From Nocardioides sp. (GTDB taxonomy: Bacteria > Actinomycetota > Actinomycetes > Propionibacteriales > Nocardioidaceae), in contig NZ_JASEEQ010000002.1 of assembly GCF_030019515.1 (NCBI RefSeq), positions 1-64,000 on the forward strand: a stretch of 64,000 nucleotides of DNA, given 5' to 3'. Both the position numbers and the translations under genes were made by a program. Below the pieces are notes generated by a model that worked only from the letters and a program-made list of their open reading frames with translations, was not told the DNA's origin and ran no database searches. This document shows, one piece after another, positions 24,578 to 33,458 of the stretch (position 1 is the first letter of the stretch; each line of letters starts with the position of its first letter).

Positions 24578-25767
24578 CCACGGTCGAGCTCGCGGCCTGG
24601 GAGGCAGCGGACGTGCCCGGCCTTACGGTCGAGCAGGCCCGAGCCCTCTCGGCGACCCGCGCGGTCACGGTCGCACCCAGCCTGGCGGGCGGCACCTGGT
24701 CGGTGACCGCCGGGCCGTGGGTCGGCGTGCTGCGAGCCGCCGACGTCGAGCTGCGGATCCGGCCCCGGATCACGATCGCCCGCCTGATGTACCTGCTCGG
24801 CTACGCCCAGGATCCCGGCGCCTGGCGCGACGACCCGGTCGCCCTCGACGACCAGCCGGGCCTGTGGCCCGCGATGGCCGAGGTGTTCCTGCGGCGTGCC
24901 GAGCGCGCACTCGAGCGCGGCCTCCTGCAGGGCTATCGGACCGAGGAGTCGTCCCAGATGGTGATGCGTGGCCGGCTCCGCGAGTCCGAGCAGCTGCGCT
25001 CGCGGGCCGGGCTGGCGATTCCCCTCGAGGTGCGCTTCGACGAGTACGACGTGGACATCGCCGAGAACCAGCTCCTCCGGGCCGCGACCGTCCGCCTGTT
25101 GCGGGTGTCGGGGGTGGGCCGGGCGTCGGTACGCCGGCTTCGGCACCTGCTCGGTCGGATGGCGGACGTCCGGGCGCTGGTGCCCGGCCAGCCGCTGCCG
25201 ATCACACCACCGACCCGGCTCAACGCGCACTACCAGCCGGCGCTCACCCTCGCCCGGATGATCCTGCGCAGCCGGTCGGTCGACGTACTCGACGCGGGCG
25301 TGCGCGCCAGCGGCTTCCTGGTCAACATGAACACGGTCTTCGAGGAGTTCGTCACCACCGCGCTGACGGCTGCGCTGGCCCCCTGGGGTGGACGCTGCGT
25401 CACCCAGGACACGCGGTACCGGCTCGACCGGGCCGGTCTGATCCCGCTGCGTCCGGATCTGGTGCGGTACGGCGCGAACGGGAAGCCGCAGGCGGTGATC
25501 GACGCGAAGTACAAGGCGGAGAAGCCGACCGGCTACCCGAACGCCGACGTCTACCAGCTGCTGGCGTACTGCACCGCGACTCGACTCAAGGCCGGCCATC
25601 TCGTCTACGCGGAGGGTGACACGAATGACGTGTTCATCCCGCATGCGGGGGTGGTGATCCACCGGCACGCGCTGGACCTCGGCGCACCCGTCGCCGCCCT
25701 GCAGGCACAGGTCGCGGACCTCGCAGTCGCCATCGTGGCGCCGGTGGCCACATCCGCTGCCGTGTGA
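24574..25767 (+). CDS. McrC-like restriction endonuclease subunit
   Basis: A 397-residue McrC protein starting at GTG 24574, overlapping the McrB stop by 4 bases. The N-terminal half (~1-160) is the McrB-binding part. The nuclease is at the C-terminus: FEEF (~256-259), RPDLV with Asp295 and DAKYK with Asp310/Lys312 form a PD-(D/E)xK site. Together with McrB it makes a modification-dependent restriction complex against phage or foreign DNA carrying modified cytosines. The catalytic residues are intact, so the system should be active. No methyltransferase is present, as expected for type IV systems. Confidence 0.9.
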   Translation: MTTVELAAWEAADVPGLTVEQARALSATRAVTVAPSLAGGTWSVTAGPWVGVLRAADVELRIRPRITIARLMYLLGYAQDPGAWRDDPVALDDQPGLWPAMAEVFLRRAERALERGLLQGYRTEESSQMVMRGRLRESEQLRSRAGLAIPLEVRFDEYDVDIAENQLLRAATVRLLRVSGVGRASVRRLRHLLGRMADVRALVPGQPLPITPPTRLNAHYQPALTLARMILRSRSVDVLDAGVRASGFLVNMNTVFEEFVTTALTAALAPWGGRCVTQDTRYRLDRAGLIPLRPDLVRYGANGKPQAVIDAKYKAEKPTGYPNADVYQLLAYCTATRLKAGHLVYAEGDTNDVFIPHAGVVIHRHALDLGAPVAALQAQVADLAVAIVAPVATSAAV

Positions 25768-26164
25768 GGAGGTCTGCGTCGACCGGCCCTATACGGCCGT
25801 TGAGGTGCGACACCGCCTGCGCCCTGAGGGTCGGCGTCGGGTTGCGGTGGCGGGAACGAGATGACGTGGTCACCGTCGGCGGTGGTACAGGGGACGGTGC
25901 CTACGGCCGGCGCCCGGCTCACGGTCGGCGGTGGTTGACCTTCAGTGGTCACCGCCGAAAGACCGAGTACGACGATCCGGCAACAGCGGTCGCTCGCCGG
26001 TGGTCGAGCAGGTTGCGCAGCACGTGGCTCCGGTGGTCGAGCAGGTTGCGCAGCAACCGTGTCGAGACCCCGGAACCGAAGGCAGGGCGTGGTCCCGCAC
26101 CCGTGTTGACCTGGGCGAACGTCGTCGCGGACCCAGTGTCGGTGCCGCCTGTTGTACTGGTCTC
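25768..26164. other. Intergenic region with dispersed-repeat sequence
   Basis: About 400 bp without a credible gene between mcrC and the DUF222-HNH gene. Its right part carries two copies of a 26-nt repeat and a long imperfect hairpin (25997-26069). TTGTACTGG just before ATG 26165 may include a -10 box for a near-leaderless message. Confidence 0.6.
25997..26069. repeat. Duplicated 26-nt repeat with imperfect hairpin
   Basis: The 26-nt sequence at 25997-26022 recurs at 26030-26055; both begin CCGGTGGTCGAGCAGG. The second copy continues into AACCGTGTCGAGACC, so 26033-26069 folds as an imperfect inverted repeat with GGTTGC and GCAACC nearest the loop. Similar GTCGA-rich palindromes are scattered through Nocardioides genomes (recollection) and often sit beside DUF222-HNH genes. 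Confidence 0.75.
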
Positions 26165-27508
26165 ATGACCACAGCAGACGCCTTGGCGGGCCTGTCGGAG
26201 GAGGAGCTCCTCGACGCCGCCGGCGCGTGCGCGGAGGCGATCCGCGACGCCGAGACCGACCTGCTGCGGCTGGCCTATGAGTGGGCGATCGTGCACCCGG
26301 CGGACCGGCTGGACCCGGACGGGGCCGACCGGCCGGGCCGTGAACGTGCCCGCCAGCTGGGCGGGGAGGGGACCCCGGAGGTCTGTGAGTTCGCGGCCGC
26401 ACAGTTCGGGGCCCGGATCGGCCGGTCCCCGTATGCGGCCGCCGCGTTGATCGGGGACGCCCTGGACCTCCAGCACCGCCACCCGAAGCTGTGGGCCCGC
26501 GTCCAGGCCGGCCAGGTCCGTGCCTCCTACGCCCGCCACGTCACCGCCAAGACCCGCAGCCTGACCCTCGAGCAGGCCGGCTATGTCGACGCGGCCGTGG
26601 TCGAGTCCGCGGACGGGCGGATCACCTGGTCCCGGTTCGAGGCCCTGGTCGCCGGCAAGGTCGCCCAGGCCGCCCCCGAGGTGGCCCGGGCGAAGGAGGA
26701 ACGCGCCGCGAAGGCCCGGTTCGCCAAGAAGACCCGCCCATCCTGCTCGGACGAGGCGCACGGGATGGCCTCGTTCCTGGTCCACGCCGACCTGGCCACC
26801 ATCGAGGCCATCGACGGGTACGTGACCGCGAAGGCCGCCGAGCTCGCGGACCGGTTCCCCGACGCCGAGCACCTGGCCACCGACGACGACCGGCGGGTGC
26901 ACGCGTTCTTGGTGATGGTCGCCGGCGCCCCCACCGACACCGACCTGCCCGATCTGTTGCCGCAGGTGTGCCTGTTCGTGCACACCTACGCCGGTCCGGA
27001 CCGCGAGGAGATCGTCCGGGTGGAGGGCCATGGCCCGGTCACCGAGGCCTGGGTGCGTGAGCTCCTGGGCCCGCACGCGAAGTTCACGATCCGCCCGGTC
27101 CTCGACCTGGCCGGTCAGGCACCGGTGGACTCCTATGAGATCCCGGATCGACATCGGCGGGCCGTGCATCTGATGACGCCGGCCGACACCTTCCCCTACG
27201 CCTCCTCGACCACCCGGTCGATGCAGGTCGACCACACCATCCCCTATCACCACGGTGGTGTCTCCGGGGTGGGCAACTACGGGCCGATGACCACCCTCCA
27301 CCACCGGATCAAGACCCACGCCAAAGATTGGAAAGTCCAACAGCCGTTCCCCGGGATCTACCTGTGGCGCGACCCCCACGGCGCCTTCTACCTCGTCGAC
27401 CACACCGGCACCCGCCAACTCCCCAACACCCGACGCCCCCTGGTCGTCGAGCTCTGGCACAGCCCCATCAACATCCAGATCGCCGACGACTACACCACGG
27501 CCGCTTAA
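26165..27508 (+). CDS. DUF222 domain HNH endonuclease protein
   Basis: A 447-residue protein with an N-terminal DUF222 region (~15-320) and a C-terminal HNH nuclease (~355-410): MQVDHTIPYHHGGVSGVGNY supplies the catalytic His and metal ligands, followed by HHRIKTH. This family includes the mycobacterial 13E12 repeat proteins and is multicopy in many actinobacteria. Its role is unknown; mobile-element and defence functions have been suggested. ATG 26165 is only a few bases after a plausible promoter. The neighbouring repeat and mcrBC support an accessory island. The HNH residues are intact. Confidence 0.88.
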   Translation: MTTADALAGLSEEELLDAAGACAEAIRDAETDLLRLAYEWAIVHPADRLDPDGADRPGRERARQLGGEGTPEVCEFAAAQFGARIGRSPYAAAALIGDALDLQHRHPKLWARVQAGQVRASYARHVTAKTRSLTLEQAGYVDAAVVESADGRITWSRFEALVAGKVAQAAPEVARAKEERAAKARFAKKTRPSCSDEAHGMASFLVHADLATIEAIDGYVTAKAAELADRFPDAEHLATDDDRRVHAFLVMVAGAPTDTDLPDLLPQVCLFVHTYAGPDREEIVRVEGHGPVTEAWVRELLGPHAKFTIRPVLDLAGQAPVDSYEIPDRHRRAVHLMTPADTFPYASSTTRSMQVDHTIPYHHGGVSGVGNYGPMTTLHHRIKTHAKDWKVQQPFPGIYLWRDPHGAFYLVDHTGTRQLPNTRRPLVVELWHSPINIQIADDYTTAA

Positions 27509-27550
27509 CGACAGTCGCGCAGCCCGCATCCCCAGACCTACTCTGCGCGG

Positions 27551-28018
27551 ATGAGCCACACCGACGTCGGACAGGCAGTGGTGAAGGCATCGCCCGCCGA
27601 GGTGTTCGCCGCTCTTGTCGACGAACAGGCCAGGACGAGGTGGCTGCCACCTGCCGGCATGTCCGGTCGCTTCAGCTGGTTCGACCTACGGCCGGGCGGC
27701 GGGTACCGGATGACCCTGACCTACGACGACGGATCGACGCCCGGCAAGTCGGCCGAGAACACGGACGTCGTCGAAGCGAGGTTCGTCAGCATCGATGAAC
27801 CACGTCGGCTGGTGGAGGAAGCGGACTTCGTCTCCGACGACCCCGACCTGTCCGGAACCATGACGATCACCTGGTACCTCCAGCCAGTCGACGACGGCAC
27901 CCTTGTCACCATCAGAGCAACCGACGTTCCGGACGGCATCTCGAGTGAGGATCACGCCGCAGCCTTCGCCTCCACCCTGAGCAACCTGGACGGGTACGTC
28001 GCGAAGCGTCACAGCTGA
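27551..28018 (+). CDS. SRPBCC (AHSA1-like) domain protein
   Basis: A 155-residue START/SRPBCC-fold protein. The pattern KASPAEVFAALVD, TRWLPPAGM, GRFSWFDLRPGGGYRM, then a C-terminal helix with AAAFASTLSNLDGYV, is typical of the AHSA1 group. These bind small hydrophobic ligands, and many are encoded near ArsR-type regulators; none is seen here. Complete in length. Ligand unknown. It lies 42 bp after the DUF222-HNH stop, so it may be transcribed with it. Confidence 0.85.
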   Translation: MSHTDVGQAVVKASPAEVFAALVDEQARTRWLPPAGMSGRFSWFDLRPGGGYRMTLTYDDGSTPGKSAENTDVVEARFVSIDEPRRLVEEADFVSDDPDLSGTMTITWYLQPVDDGTLVTIRATDVPDGISSEDHAAAFASTLSNLDGYVAKRHS

Positions 28019-28202
28019 CCTGGTCGACACTGGCGATGAGGCGCGAGCCCGGCGTGGGGCCGCTATTCATGTGATGGTCGCCCAGGCACTCGGCGTCAGA
28101 TTCGTGTCCGACAGGCGGCGGAATGGGTCACCGCCGTGACGAAGCTTTGACGCGTCTTGCGAAAGCCCAACGTCTTGAGCGCGACCCCGCGAGACTGCGG
28201 CC

Positions 28203-28853
28203 GTGCGCATCGGAACTTGGAACATCGCGGGACGTTGGGACGCGCGGCACCGTACTTTGCTCGAGACGATGGATTGTGACGTCCTACTCCTGACTGAGGT
28301 GTCCGAACGCCTGCACCTGCCGGGGTACGACCTGCATCTGGGACGGCAGACGATGGCGCCCAAGCGAAGGTGGGCCGCAGTCGCCTCCCGCCTGCCTGTG
28401 TCCCCTGCACCGGACCCCCACGGTGCCTCGGCCATGGTTGAGTTGGATGGCCTGCGCGTCTGTTCTTCCATCCTGCCGTGGCGCTCTTGTGGCATCCGCG
28501 ACCCATGGGTGGGTGCCACAAGTGCGGAGAAGACCAGTTCGGCCGTTGCCTTCGTCGAAGCCAGTGCACCCTCGGTCTGGGGCGGAGACTGGAATCACGC
28601 CCTGTCCGGCAAGGAGTGGACCGGCTCCGTCGCCGGCAGGCAGTCCGTGCTCGGCGCTGTCGAGCGCCTGAGGCTCCAAGTGCCCACAGCATCATCGCCC
28701 CATCAAATCGAGGGTCTGCTCAGCATCGACCACATCGCCGTCCCCGCGAGCTGGGTCATCAAAGCCACGCAACGGCATCGAGCCTTCATTGGGAAGACCC
28801 GCATTTCTGACCACGACGCGTACGTCGTGGAGGCCTTCGGCCCGCGCTGTTGA
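28203..28853 (+). CDS. Endonuclease/exonuclease/phosphatase family protein
   Basis: A 216-residue protein, GTG start 28203, with the EEP-fold catalytic set: IGTWNIAG, LLTEVSE with the metal-binding Glu, GGDWNHAL, SIDHIAVP and SDHDAYV at the C-terminus. Such enzymes cut phosphodiester bonds in nucleic acids or phosphate esters. It is shorter than most relatives (about 250-300 residues), but all motifs are present. Base composition around 28019-28850 is slightly less GC-rich than neighbours, which fits recent acquisition in this accessory stretch. No partner gene is apparent. Confidence 0.8.
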   Translation: MRIGTWNIAGRWDARHRTLLETMDCDVLLLTEVSERLHLPGYDLHLGRQTMAPKRRWAAVASRLPVSPAPDPHGASAMVELDGLRVCSSILPWRSCGIRDPWVGATSAEKTSSAVAFVEASAPSVWGGDWNHALSGKEWTGSVAGRQSVLGAVERLRLQVPTASSPHQIEGLLSIDHIAVPASWVIKATQRHRAFIGKTRISDHDAYVVEAFGPRC

Positions 28854-28932
28854 GGGACGAGGCGACGCCCGCGGCGGTTTGGCGCACGTTTCTTGTCGCG
28901 CAGATCGTCCCCGACCGTTCGGTGCCGCTCCG

Positions 28933-29331
28933 TCAGGGGCTCAGGTGATCGTCCAAGGAACCCATGTCGGCGATCTCCCACGCTTCGGTGATCTTCCCGC
29001 CGTCAAGGTGGCAGATGACCGCCTGGTCCATGCGGAAGGACCTGCCGCCTCCCGAGACGCCGGCGAAGTCGCGGCGGAGCGTCCCGGTCACGACGACACG
29101 TGCCATCTCCACGTTCCCCTGGGCCACGACCTCCTGAACCTCGTGGCGGAGGTCGGGCATGGCTGCCAGGGCGTCGCGCCACACCTGCTTCTCTGCTTCG
29201 AGGTCCTCAGTTGAGAGCCCCCGCGGGGCATGGACCACGACATCACCATGCAGGAGGTCATCAAATGCCTCGATGTCTCCTGAGTCACCGGCGGCCAGCC
29301 AGCGGGCAACGACGGACGAGGGCTGCTCCAC
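28933..29331 (-). CDS. SnoaL/NTF2-like small protein
   Basis: A 132-residue cone-shaped alpha+beta barrel protein of the NTF2/SnoaL superfamily: VARWLAAGDSGDIEAFDDLLHGDVVVHAP at the start of the fold, WRDALAAMPDLRHEV in the middle, and VICHLDGGKITEAWEIAD near the end. This group includes ester cyclases and many uncharacterised polyketide-type isomerases. No catalytic residue can be named with certainty. It is convergent with the EEP-family gene. Confidence 0.8.
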   Translation of the reverse strand: MEQPSSVVARWLAAGDSGDIEAFDDLLHGDVVVHAPRGLSTEDLEAEKQVWRDALAAMPDLRHEVQEVVAQGNVEMARVVVTGTLRRDFAGVSGGGRSFRMDQAVICHLDGGKITEAWEIADMGSLDDHLSP

Positions 29332-29509
29332 GACTCATAGTCTCCCCGAGCGATAACGGGCGCCAGCAATACGCCGATCATCTGCCTGCTTATCGGCCGG
29401 CTCCCGCAGCCCGTTGAGGCCGACAGGCGGCGGTGTGTTGCGCGTCCGCTCCCCGCTACTGCGGCGAGCCAGTCGACACGACCTCGTGCTCGACGGACGA
29501 ACGCTGTGA

Positions 29510-29899
29510 TTACGTGAGCCGCTCGAAGACCATCGTCGCCTGGATCCGGTCGCCGCCGCCGAGACCCTTGCTGCCCGAGGAGGCGGTGGTGATGGTGTGC
29601 AGCCGATAGCCGAGTGCGGCTTGAGCGTTGATCACGCTCTCCAGCTCCGTCAGATTCCCCGACCCGGTGCCCCACATCTTCTCCTTCAGGATCACCTGGA
29701 GGACCACGTAGCTGGCCTTCTGCGGTGCTGGGCGCGGCTGGGCCCCGGCGACCGCGGCGGCCTCGACCTGGCCGACCATTCCGGCCAGACCTCCGCCGGT
29801 CCCCGCCGGCGGCTGGACCTCGTCGGTCCACTTCTCGCCATCCCACCAGCGCTTCTTACCGGTGCCGTCGTCGTACCAGCCCGCTTCGGCGTTCCCCAT
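29510..29899 (-). CDS. DUF2510 / DUF4177-like small protein
   Basis: A 129-residue protein starting at ATG 29899 behind GAGGGGAAG. The N-terminus GWYDDGTGKKRWWDGEKWTD is the DUF2510 tryptophan-rich motif common in actinobacterial membrane or envelope-associated proteins. After a Gly/Ala/Pro linker, the C-terminal ~65 residues (YVVLQVILKEKMWG, LESVINAQAALGYRLHTI, IQATMVFERL) match the DUF4177-like fold. No transmembrane helix. Function unknown. Confidence 0.8.
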   Translation of the reverse strand: MGNAEAGWYDDGTGKKRWWDGEKWTDEVQPPAGTGGGLAGMVGQVEAAAVAGAQPRPAPQKASYVVLQVILKEKMWGTGSGNLTELESVINAQAALGYRLHTITTASSGSKGLGGGDRIQATMVFERLT

Positions 29900-29960
29900 G
29901 GCTTCCCCTCGTCTGTCGGAGGTCGGACGGAGCACCGGTACCCAGATGTGTGCCGTAGTC

Positions 29961-30680
29961 CTACTCGTCGCCCGTCAGGTTGAAGCCCCGCAACCGCCGC
30001 CCGGTGACCCACGCCCCGCCGACGACGACGACAGCCAGCGCCGGCACGGCGTACCAGAGAGGCAGGTCGTCGACGAGCGAGATGTCGGCGATCTCCTGCA
30101 CGACCGCGGCCGACCAGCGGGTGACGCTGAGCCAGCGCACGCCGTCGAGCAGCCCGCCGAGCAGGCCCTCCCAGACAAGGAGGTAGATCAGCCCGACGAC
30201 GACCGCGTGCCGGGTGAGCACCGACAGGAAGGCGAACAGCGAGCAGTAGGCGAGGCCGCCGAGCAGCGCGCCGAGCGCGAAGCCGAGGGCGTACGACGGG
30301 CGCAGGATCAGCGCCGCGATCAGGACGGGGACTGCGGCGAAGGCCAGGACGCAGCCGGCGGCGACCACGAGCTTGCTGGCCACGATCGTGTGCCGGGAGA
30401 TCGGCTTGGCCAGCAGGTAGGAGATCGAGCCGTCGTCGATCTCCGGTGCCAGCAGCCCGGAGGTCGCGAGCAGCGCGACCAGCGGCACGATCACCGTGAG
30501 GCCGAGGCCGTCCAGCGCGTGCCGCGCGCCCATCTCCTCGTGGCCGATCAGGCCCCGCACCAGGATCGAGAGCCCGATGAGCACCACCGGCAGCACGAAC
30601 AGCAGCGCGCCGCGCCAGCGCCCGAAGATGCTCTGCGCGCCCAGCCGGACGATGGTGCGGGAGATCGTCTGGGGCCTCAT
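29961..30680 (-). CDS. ABC-2 type transporter permease
   Basis: A 239-residue integral membrane protein with about six helices (LLFVLPVVLIGLSILV, LTVIVPLVALLAT, AYCSLFAFLSVL, YAVPALAVVVVGG). EIDDGSISYLLAKPISRHT is the conserved cytosolic motif of ABC-2 permeases. ATG 30680 overlaps the stop of the ATPase gene. It is the last gene of a four-gene operon and is the partner of the ATPase at 30677-31588. Confidence 0.88.
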   Translation of the reverse strand: MRPQTISRTIVRLGAQSIFGRWRGALLFVLPVVLIGLSILVRGLIGHEEMGARHALDGLGLTVIVPLVALLATSGLLAPEIDDGSISYLLAKPISRHTIVASKLVVAAGCVLAFAAVPVLIAALILRPSYALGFALGALLGGLAYCSLFAFLSVLTRHAVVVGLIYLLVWEGLLGGLLDGVRWLSVTRWSAAVVQEIADISLVDDLPLWYAVPALAVVVVGGAWVTGRRLRGFNLTGDE

Positions 30681-31588
30681 GGAGCCACCAGGTAGGAGAA
30701 GACGCTCTCCAGGGACTCGTCGGTCGGCGTCACCTCGTGCAGGCGTACGCCGTGCTCGCGGGCCAGCCGGGGCAGCACCTCGCTGAACCGGCCGAAGTCG
30801 GAGGCCTCCAGCTCGATCCCGCCCTCCGAGCGCAGCCGAGCGCCGCGCACCGACGGGTCGGCCAGCAGCGCCGAGGCCATCAGCCGGTCGTTGCCGGTGC
30901 GCAGCACGAACCGGTTCGGCCGGTCGGTCATCAGTCGCCGGATCGCGCCGAAGTCCCCCGAGGCCGCGTGCCGGCCCGCGACGACGACCTCGATCTGGCG
31001 GGCGACCTGCTCGACCTCCTCGAGGATGTGCGAGCTGAACAGCACGGTGCGGCCGTCGGCGCCCATCGTGCGCAGCAGCTCCATCAGGTGGATCCGCTGG
31101 CGGGGATCCATGCCGTTGAACGGCTCGTCGAGCAGCAGTACGCCGGGGTCGTGCACGAGCGCCGATGCCATCTTGATCCGCTGCCGCATGCCCTTGGAGT
31201 AGGTGGCGATCTCGCGATCCTGCGCGTCGGTCATCTCGATCAGCGCGATCGCCCGCTGGGCCGCGGCACCCGGGTCGGGCAGACCGTGCAGCTCGGCGTT
31301 CGCGAGCACGAACTGGCGCCCGGTGAGGTAGTCGAACAGCGCCTCGCGCTCGGGCACCAGCCCGACCTTGCGGTACACCTGCTCGTTGCGCCACAGCGGC
31401 TCGCCGTCGAGCGTCACCGTCCCGGTGGACGGCGCGAGGAAGCCGGACATCATCGCGATCAGCGTGGACTTCCCGGCTCCGTTCGGACCGAGCAGGCCCG
31501 TGACGCCGGGCCCGATCGTCATCGTGACGTCGTTGATCGCGACGACGTTGCGGTACCACCGCGACACGTGGTCGATCCGGATCTCCAT
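30677..31588 (-). CDS. ABC transporter ATP-binding protein (exporter type)
   Basis: A 303-residue ABC ATPase: Walker [10 protein letters not shown] (~35-43), Q-loop VGLVPEREALFDYL, signature YSKGMRQRIKMASAL, Walker B GVLLLDEPFNGMDP, and His switch VLFSSHILEEV. The C-terminal ~80 residues are the extension seen in CcmA/DrrA-type subunits. Coupled at both ends: ATG 31588 coincides with the upstream permease stop, and its own stop overlaps the next permease start. Substrate unknown. Confidence 0.92.
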   Translation of the reverse strand: MEIRIDHVSRWYRNVVAINDVTMTIGPGVTGLLGPNGAGKSTLIAMMSGFLAPSTGTVTLDGEPLWRNEQVYRKVGLVPEREALFDYLTGRQFVLANAELHGLPDPGAAAQRAIALIEMTDAQDREIATYSKGMRQRIKMASALVHDPGVLLLDEPFNGMDPRQRIHLMELLRTMGADGRTVLFSSHILEEVEQVARQIEVVVAGRHAASGDFGAIRRLMTDRPNRFVLRTGNDRLMASALLADPSVRGARLRSEGGIELEASDFGRFSEVLPRLAREHGVRLHEVTPTDESLESVFSYLVAP

Positions 31589-32508
31589 CAGGACTCGACC
31601 CTCCGGTAGCGCAGCAGCAGCCCGCCGATCGCGCCGAGGATCGTGAGCGCGGTGGCGACGACGTACAGCAGCCCCATCGCGGTGCCGTCCGGCGGCGTCG
31701 GCGTGGCGTCGGGGGAGTCGAACAGGAACACCTGCAGCCCGTTGATGAGCGTGTACGGCGAGAACAGCCCCGCGACCTCGCCCACGACCTCGTGGCCCGA
31801 CCCGACCGCGATCCCCTGGATCGTCGTGACCACCGTGTAGCTGACCAGCAGCACCACGATCACCGCGGCGACGGCCAGCCCCCGGCGGACGGTGAACGCG
31901 GCGACCAGTGCGGCCAGGCCCGCGAGGCAGGCCGCGAGCAGGATCGCGCCGACGACCGCCCCGAGGAAGCGGCCGGTCTCCCGGCCGGGCGGCAGGTCGG
32001 CGAGCAGTCCGCCGAGGTACATCAGCAGCAGCGGCGCGGCGATCAGCACGAACGTCGCCACCGTCAGCGACGCCAGCCGCACCAGCACGTACACCGCCCG
32101 GCGCATCGGGCGCGCCAGGTAGAGGGTGATCGTGCGGAACCGCAGGTCGCGGGAGATCAGCGCCGGCGCCTGCGCGGCGACGAACACCGAGATCAGCAGC
32201 TGCGTCGTGAGCGGGTACGTCGAGTACGCGACGATCTGCTCGTCCAGGTCGAGCAGGTTCTTGGCCTGCACCAGCACGCCGACCAGGATCAGGGCCGGCA
32301 GCAGCATCAGGCCGAGCAGGATCATCGGCAGCGCCTTCGATCGCGCCGAGCGGCCCAGCCCGTAGGTGTTGCGCAGTCCGGTGAGGAAGAACGCCCACGC
32401 CACCGGACCCTCGCCGAGCCGCGGCCCGCCGTACGGCCGGTAGCCGAGGTCGTGGATGACGCCGGCCGGGAGGCCGGACTCCTCAGGCTGGCTGGACACT
32501 GCCGGCAC
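31588..32508 (-). CDS. ABC transporter permease subunit
   Basis: A 306-residue membrane protein with about six helices; the first ~45 residues are cytosolic (DLGYRPYGGPRLGEG). It has TYPLTTQLLISVFVAAQAPA and DLRFRTITLYLARPMRR, typical of ABC-2-like permeases in this gene order. Start ATG 32508 overlaps the preceding ATPase gene by 26 bp. It probably pairs with either of the two ATPases in the operon. Confidence 0.85.
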   Translation of the reverse strand: MPAVSSQPEESGLPAGVIHDLGYRPYGGPRLGEGPVAWAFFLTGLRNTYGLGRSARSKALPMILLGLMLLPALILVGVLVQAKNLLDLDEQIVAYSTYPLTTQLLISVFVAAQAPALISRDLRFRTITLYLARPMRRAVYVLVRLASLTVATFVLIAAPLLLMYLGGLLADLPPGRETGRFLGAVVGAILLAACLAGLAALVAAFTVRRGLAVAAVIVVLLVSYTVVTTIQGIAVGSGHEVVGEVAGLFSPYTLINGLQVFLFDSPDATPTPPDGTAMGLLYVVATALTILGAIGGLLLRYRRVES

Positions 32509-33415
32509 CCCCGTCCCGGAAGACGTCCTCGATCCGGTGGTGCCGCTCCTGCATCCGCACCAGCCCGAGGCCCAGGTCGACGGTCAGGTCGCGGACCACG
32601 TCCGGGGTCGTCTCGTCGCGGACCTCGACCTCGATCATCGTGCCCTCGGCGGGCCGCGCGGTCAGGCCCGCGTCCACGAGCGCCTGGCCGAGCAGCCGGT
32701 CCGCGTCCGGACGGCCCTGCACCTCGACCAGCAGGCTGCCGGTCGCGTGCAGGAAGTCGGTGGTGGCCGAGGAGCGCAGCAGCCGGCCGCCGTCGAGCAC
32801 GACGACGTGGTCGCTGACCCGCTCGAGCTCGCCGAGCAGGTGCGAGGTCACGAGTACGGCGATGCCGAACTCCCGGCCGATCCGCCGCACCAGCGCGAGC
32901 ATGTCGTCGCGCGAGGACGGGTCCAGCCCGTTGGTCGGCTCGTCGAGCAGCACCAGCCGCGGGTCGTGGACCAGTGCCTGCGCCAGCTTGGCGCGCTGCT
33001 TCATCCCGGTCGAGTAGCCGCCGATCGGCCGGTACCGCTCCTCGGCCAGTCCGACGTGGCGCAGCACGTCCGAGGCCCGCTCCCGCGCCGCGGCGTACGG
33101 CAGTCCGGACATCTGGCCCAGGTGCACGACCAGGTCGCTGGCCGAGACGTCGGCGGGCAGGCAGTCGTGCTCGGGCATGTAGCCGACCAGGGACCGGATC
33201 CGGCCGCCCTCGGTGGCGACGTCGTGGCCGAGCACGGTGGCGGAGCCGCTGGTCGCCGGCACCAGGCCCAGCAGGATCTTGATCAGCGTCGACTTGCCGG
33301 CCCCGTTGGCGCCCACCAATCCGGTGACGCCGTCGGTGACCGTGACGTCGAGGTGGTCGAGGGCCGTGACGCGCGGATAGCGCTTCGTCAGACCCACGGT
33401 CTCGATGACGCCCAC
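32483..33415 (-). CDS. ABC transporter ATP-binding protein (first gene of operon)
   Basis: A 310-residue ABC ATPase: Walker A GANGAGKST, YMPEHDCLPADV, signature YSTGMKQRAKLAQAL, Walker B LVLLDEPTNGLDP, switch VTSHLLGEL. A C-terminal regulatory extension of ~90 residues follows. It begins a compact operon ATPase-permease-ATPase-permease (33415 to 29961) with overlapping genes, suggesting a heteromeric exporter or two linked exporters. No regulator or substrate gene is adjacent. The start at 33415 is ATG. Confidence 0.92.
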   Translation of the reverse strand: MGVIETVGLTKRYPRVTALDHLDVTVTDGVTGLVGANGAGKSTLIKILLGLVPATSGSATVLGHDVATEGGRIRSLVGYMPEHDCLPADVSASDLVVHLGQMSGLPYAAARERASDVLRHVGLAEERYRPIGGYSTGMKQRAKLAQALVHDPRLVLLDEPTNGLDPSSRDDMLALVRRIGREFGIAVLVTSHLLGELERVSDHVVVLDGGRLLRSSATTDFLHATGSLLVEVQGRPDADRLLGQALVDAGLTARPAEGTMIEVEVRDETTPDVVRDLTVDLGLGLVRMQERHHRIEDVFRDGGAGSVQPA

Positions 33416-33458
33416 GACCTCAACCTAGCGGCCGACGGGGGGCGGCACCGACGATCGG

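Noticed and set aside
26165..27508. DUF222-HNH gene called as an intron or homing endonuclease
   Set aside because: No split host gene or intron sequence is around it. It matches the stand-alone 13E12-like family.
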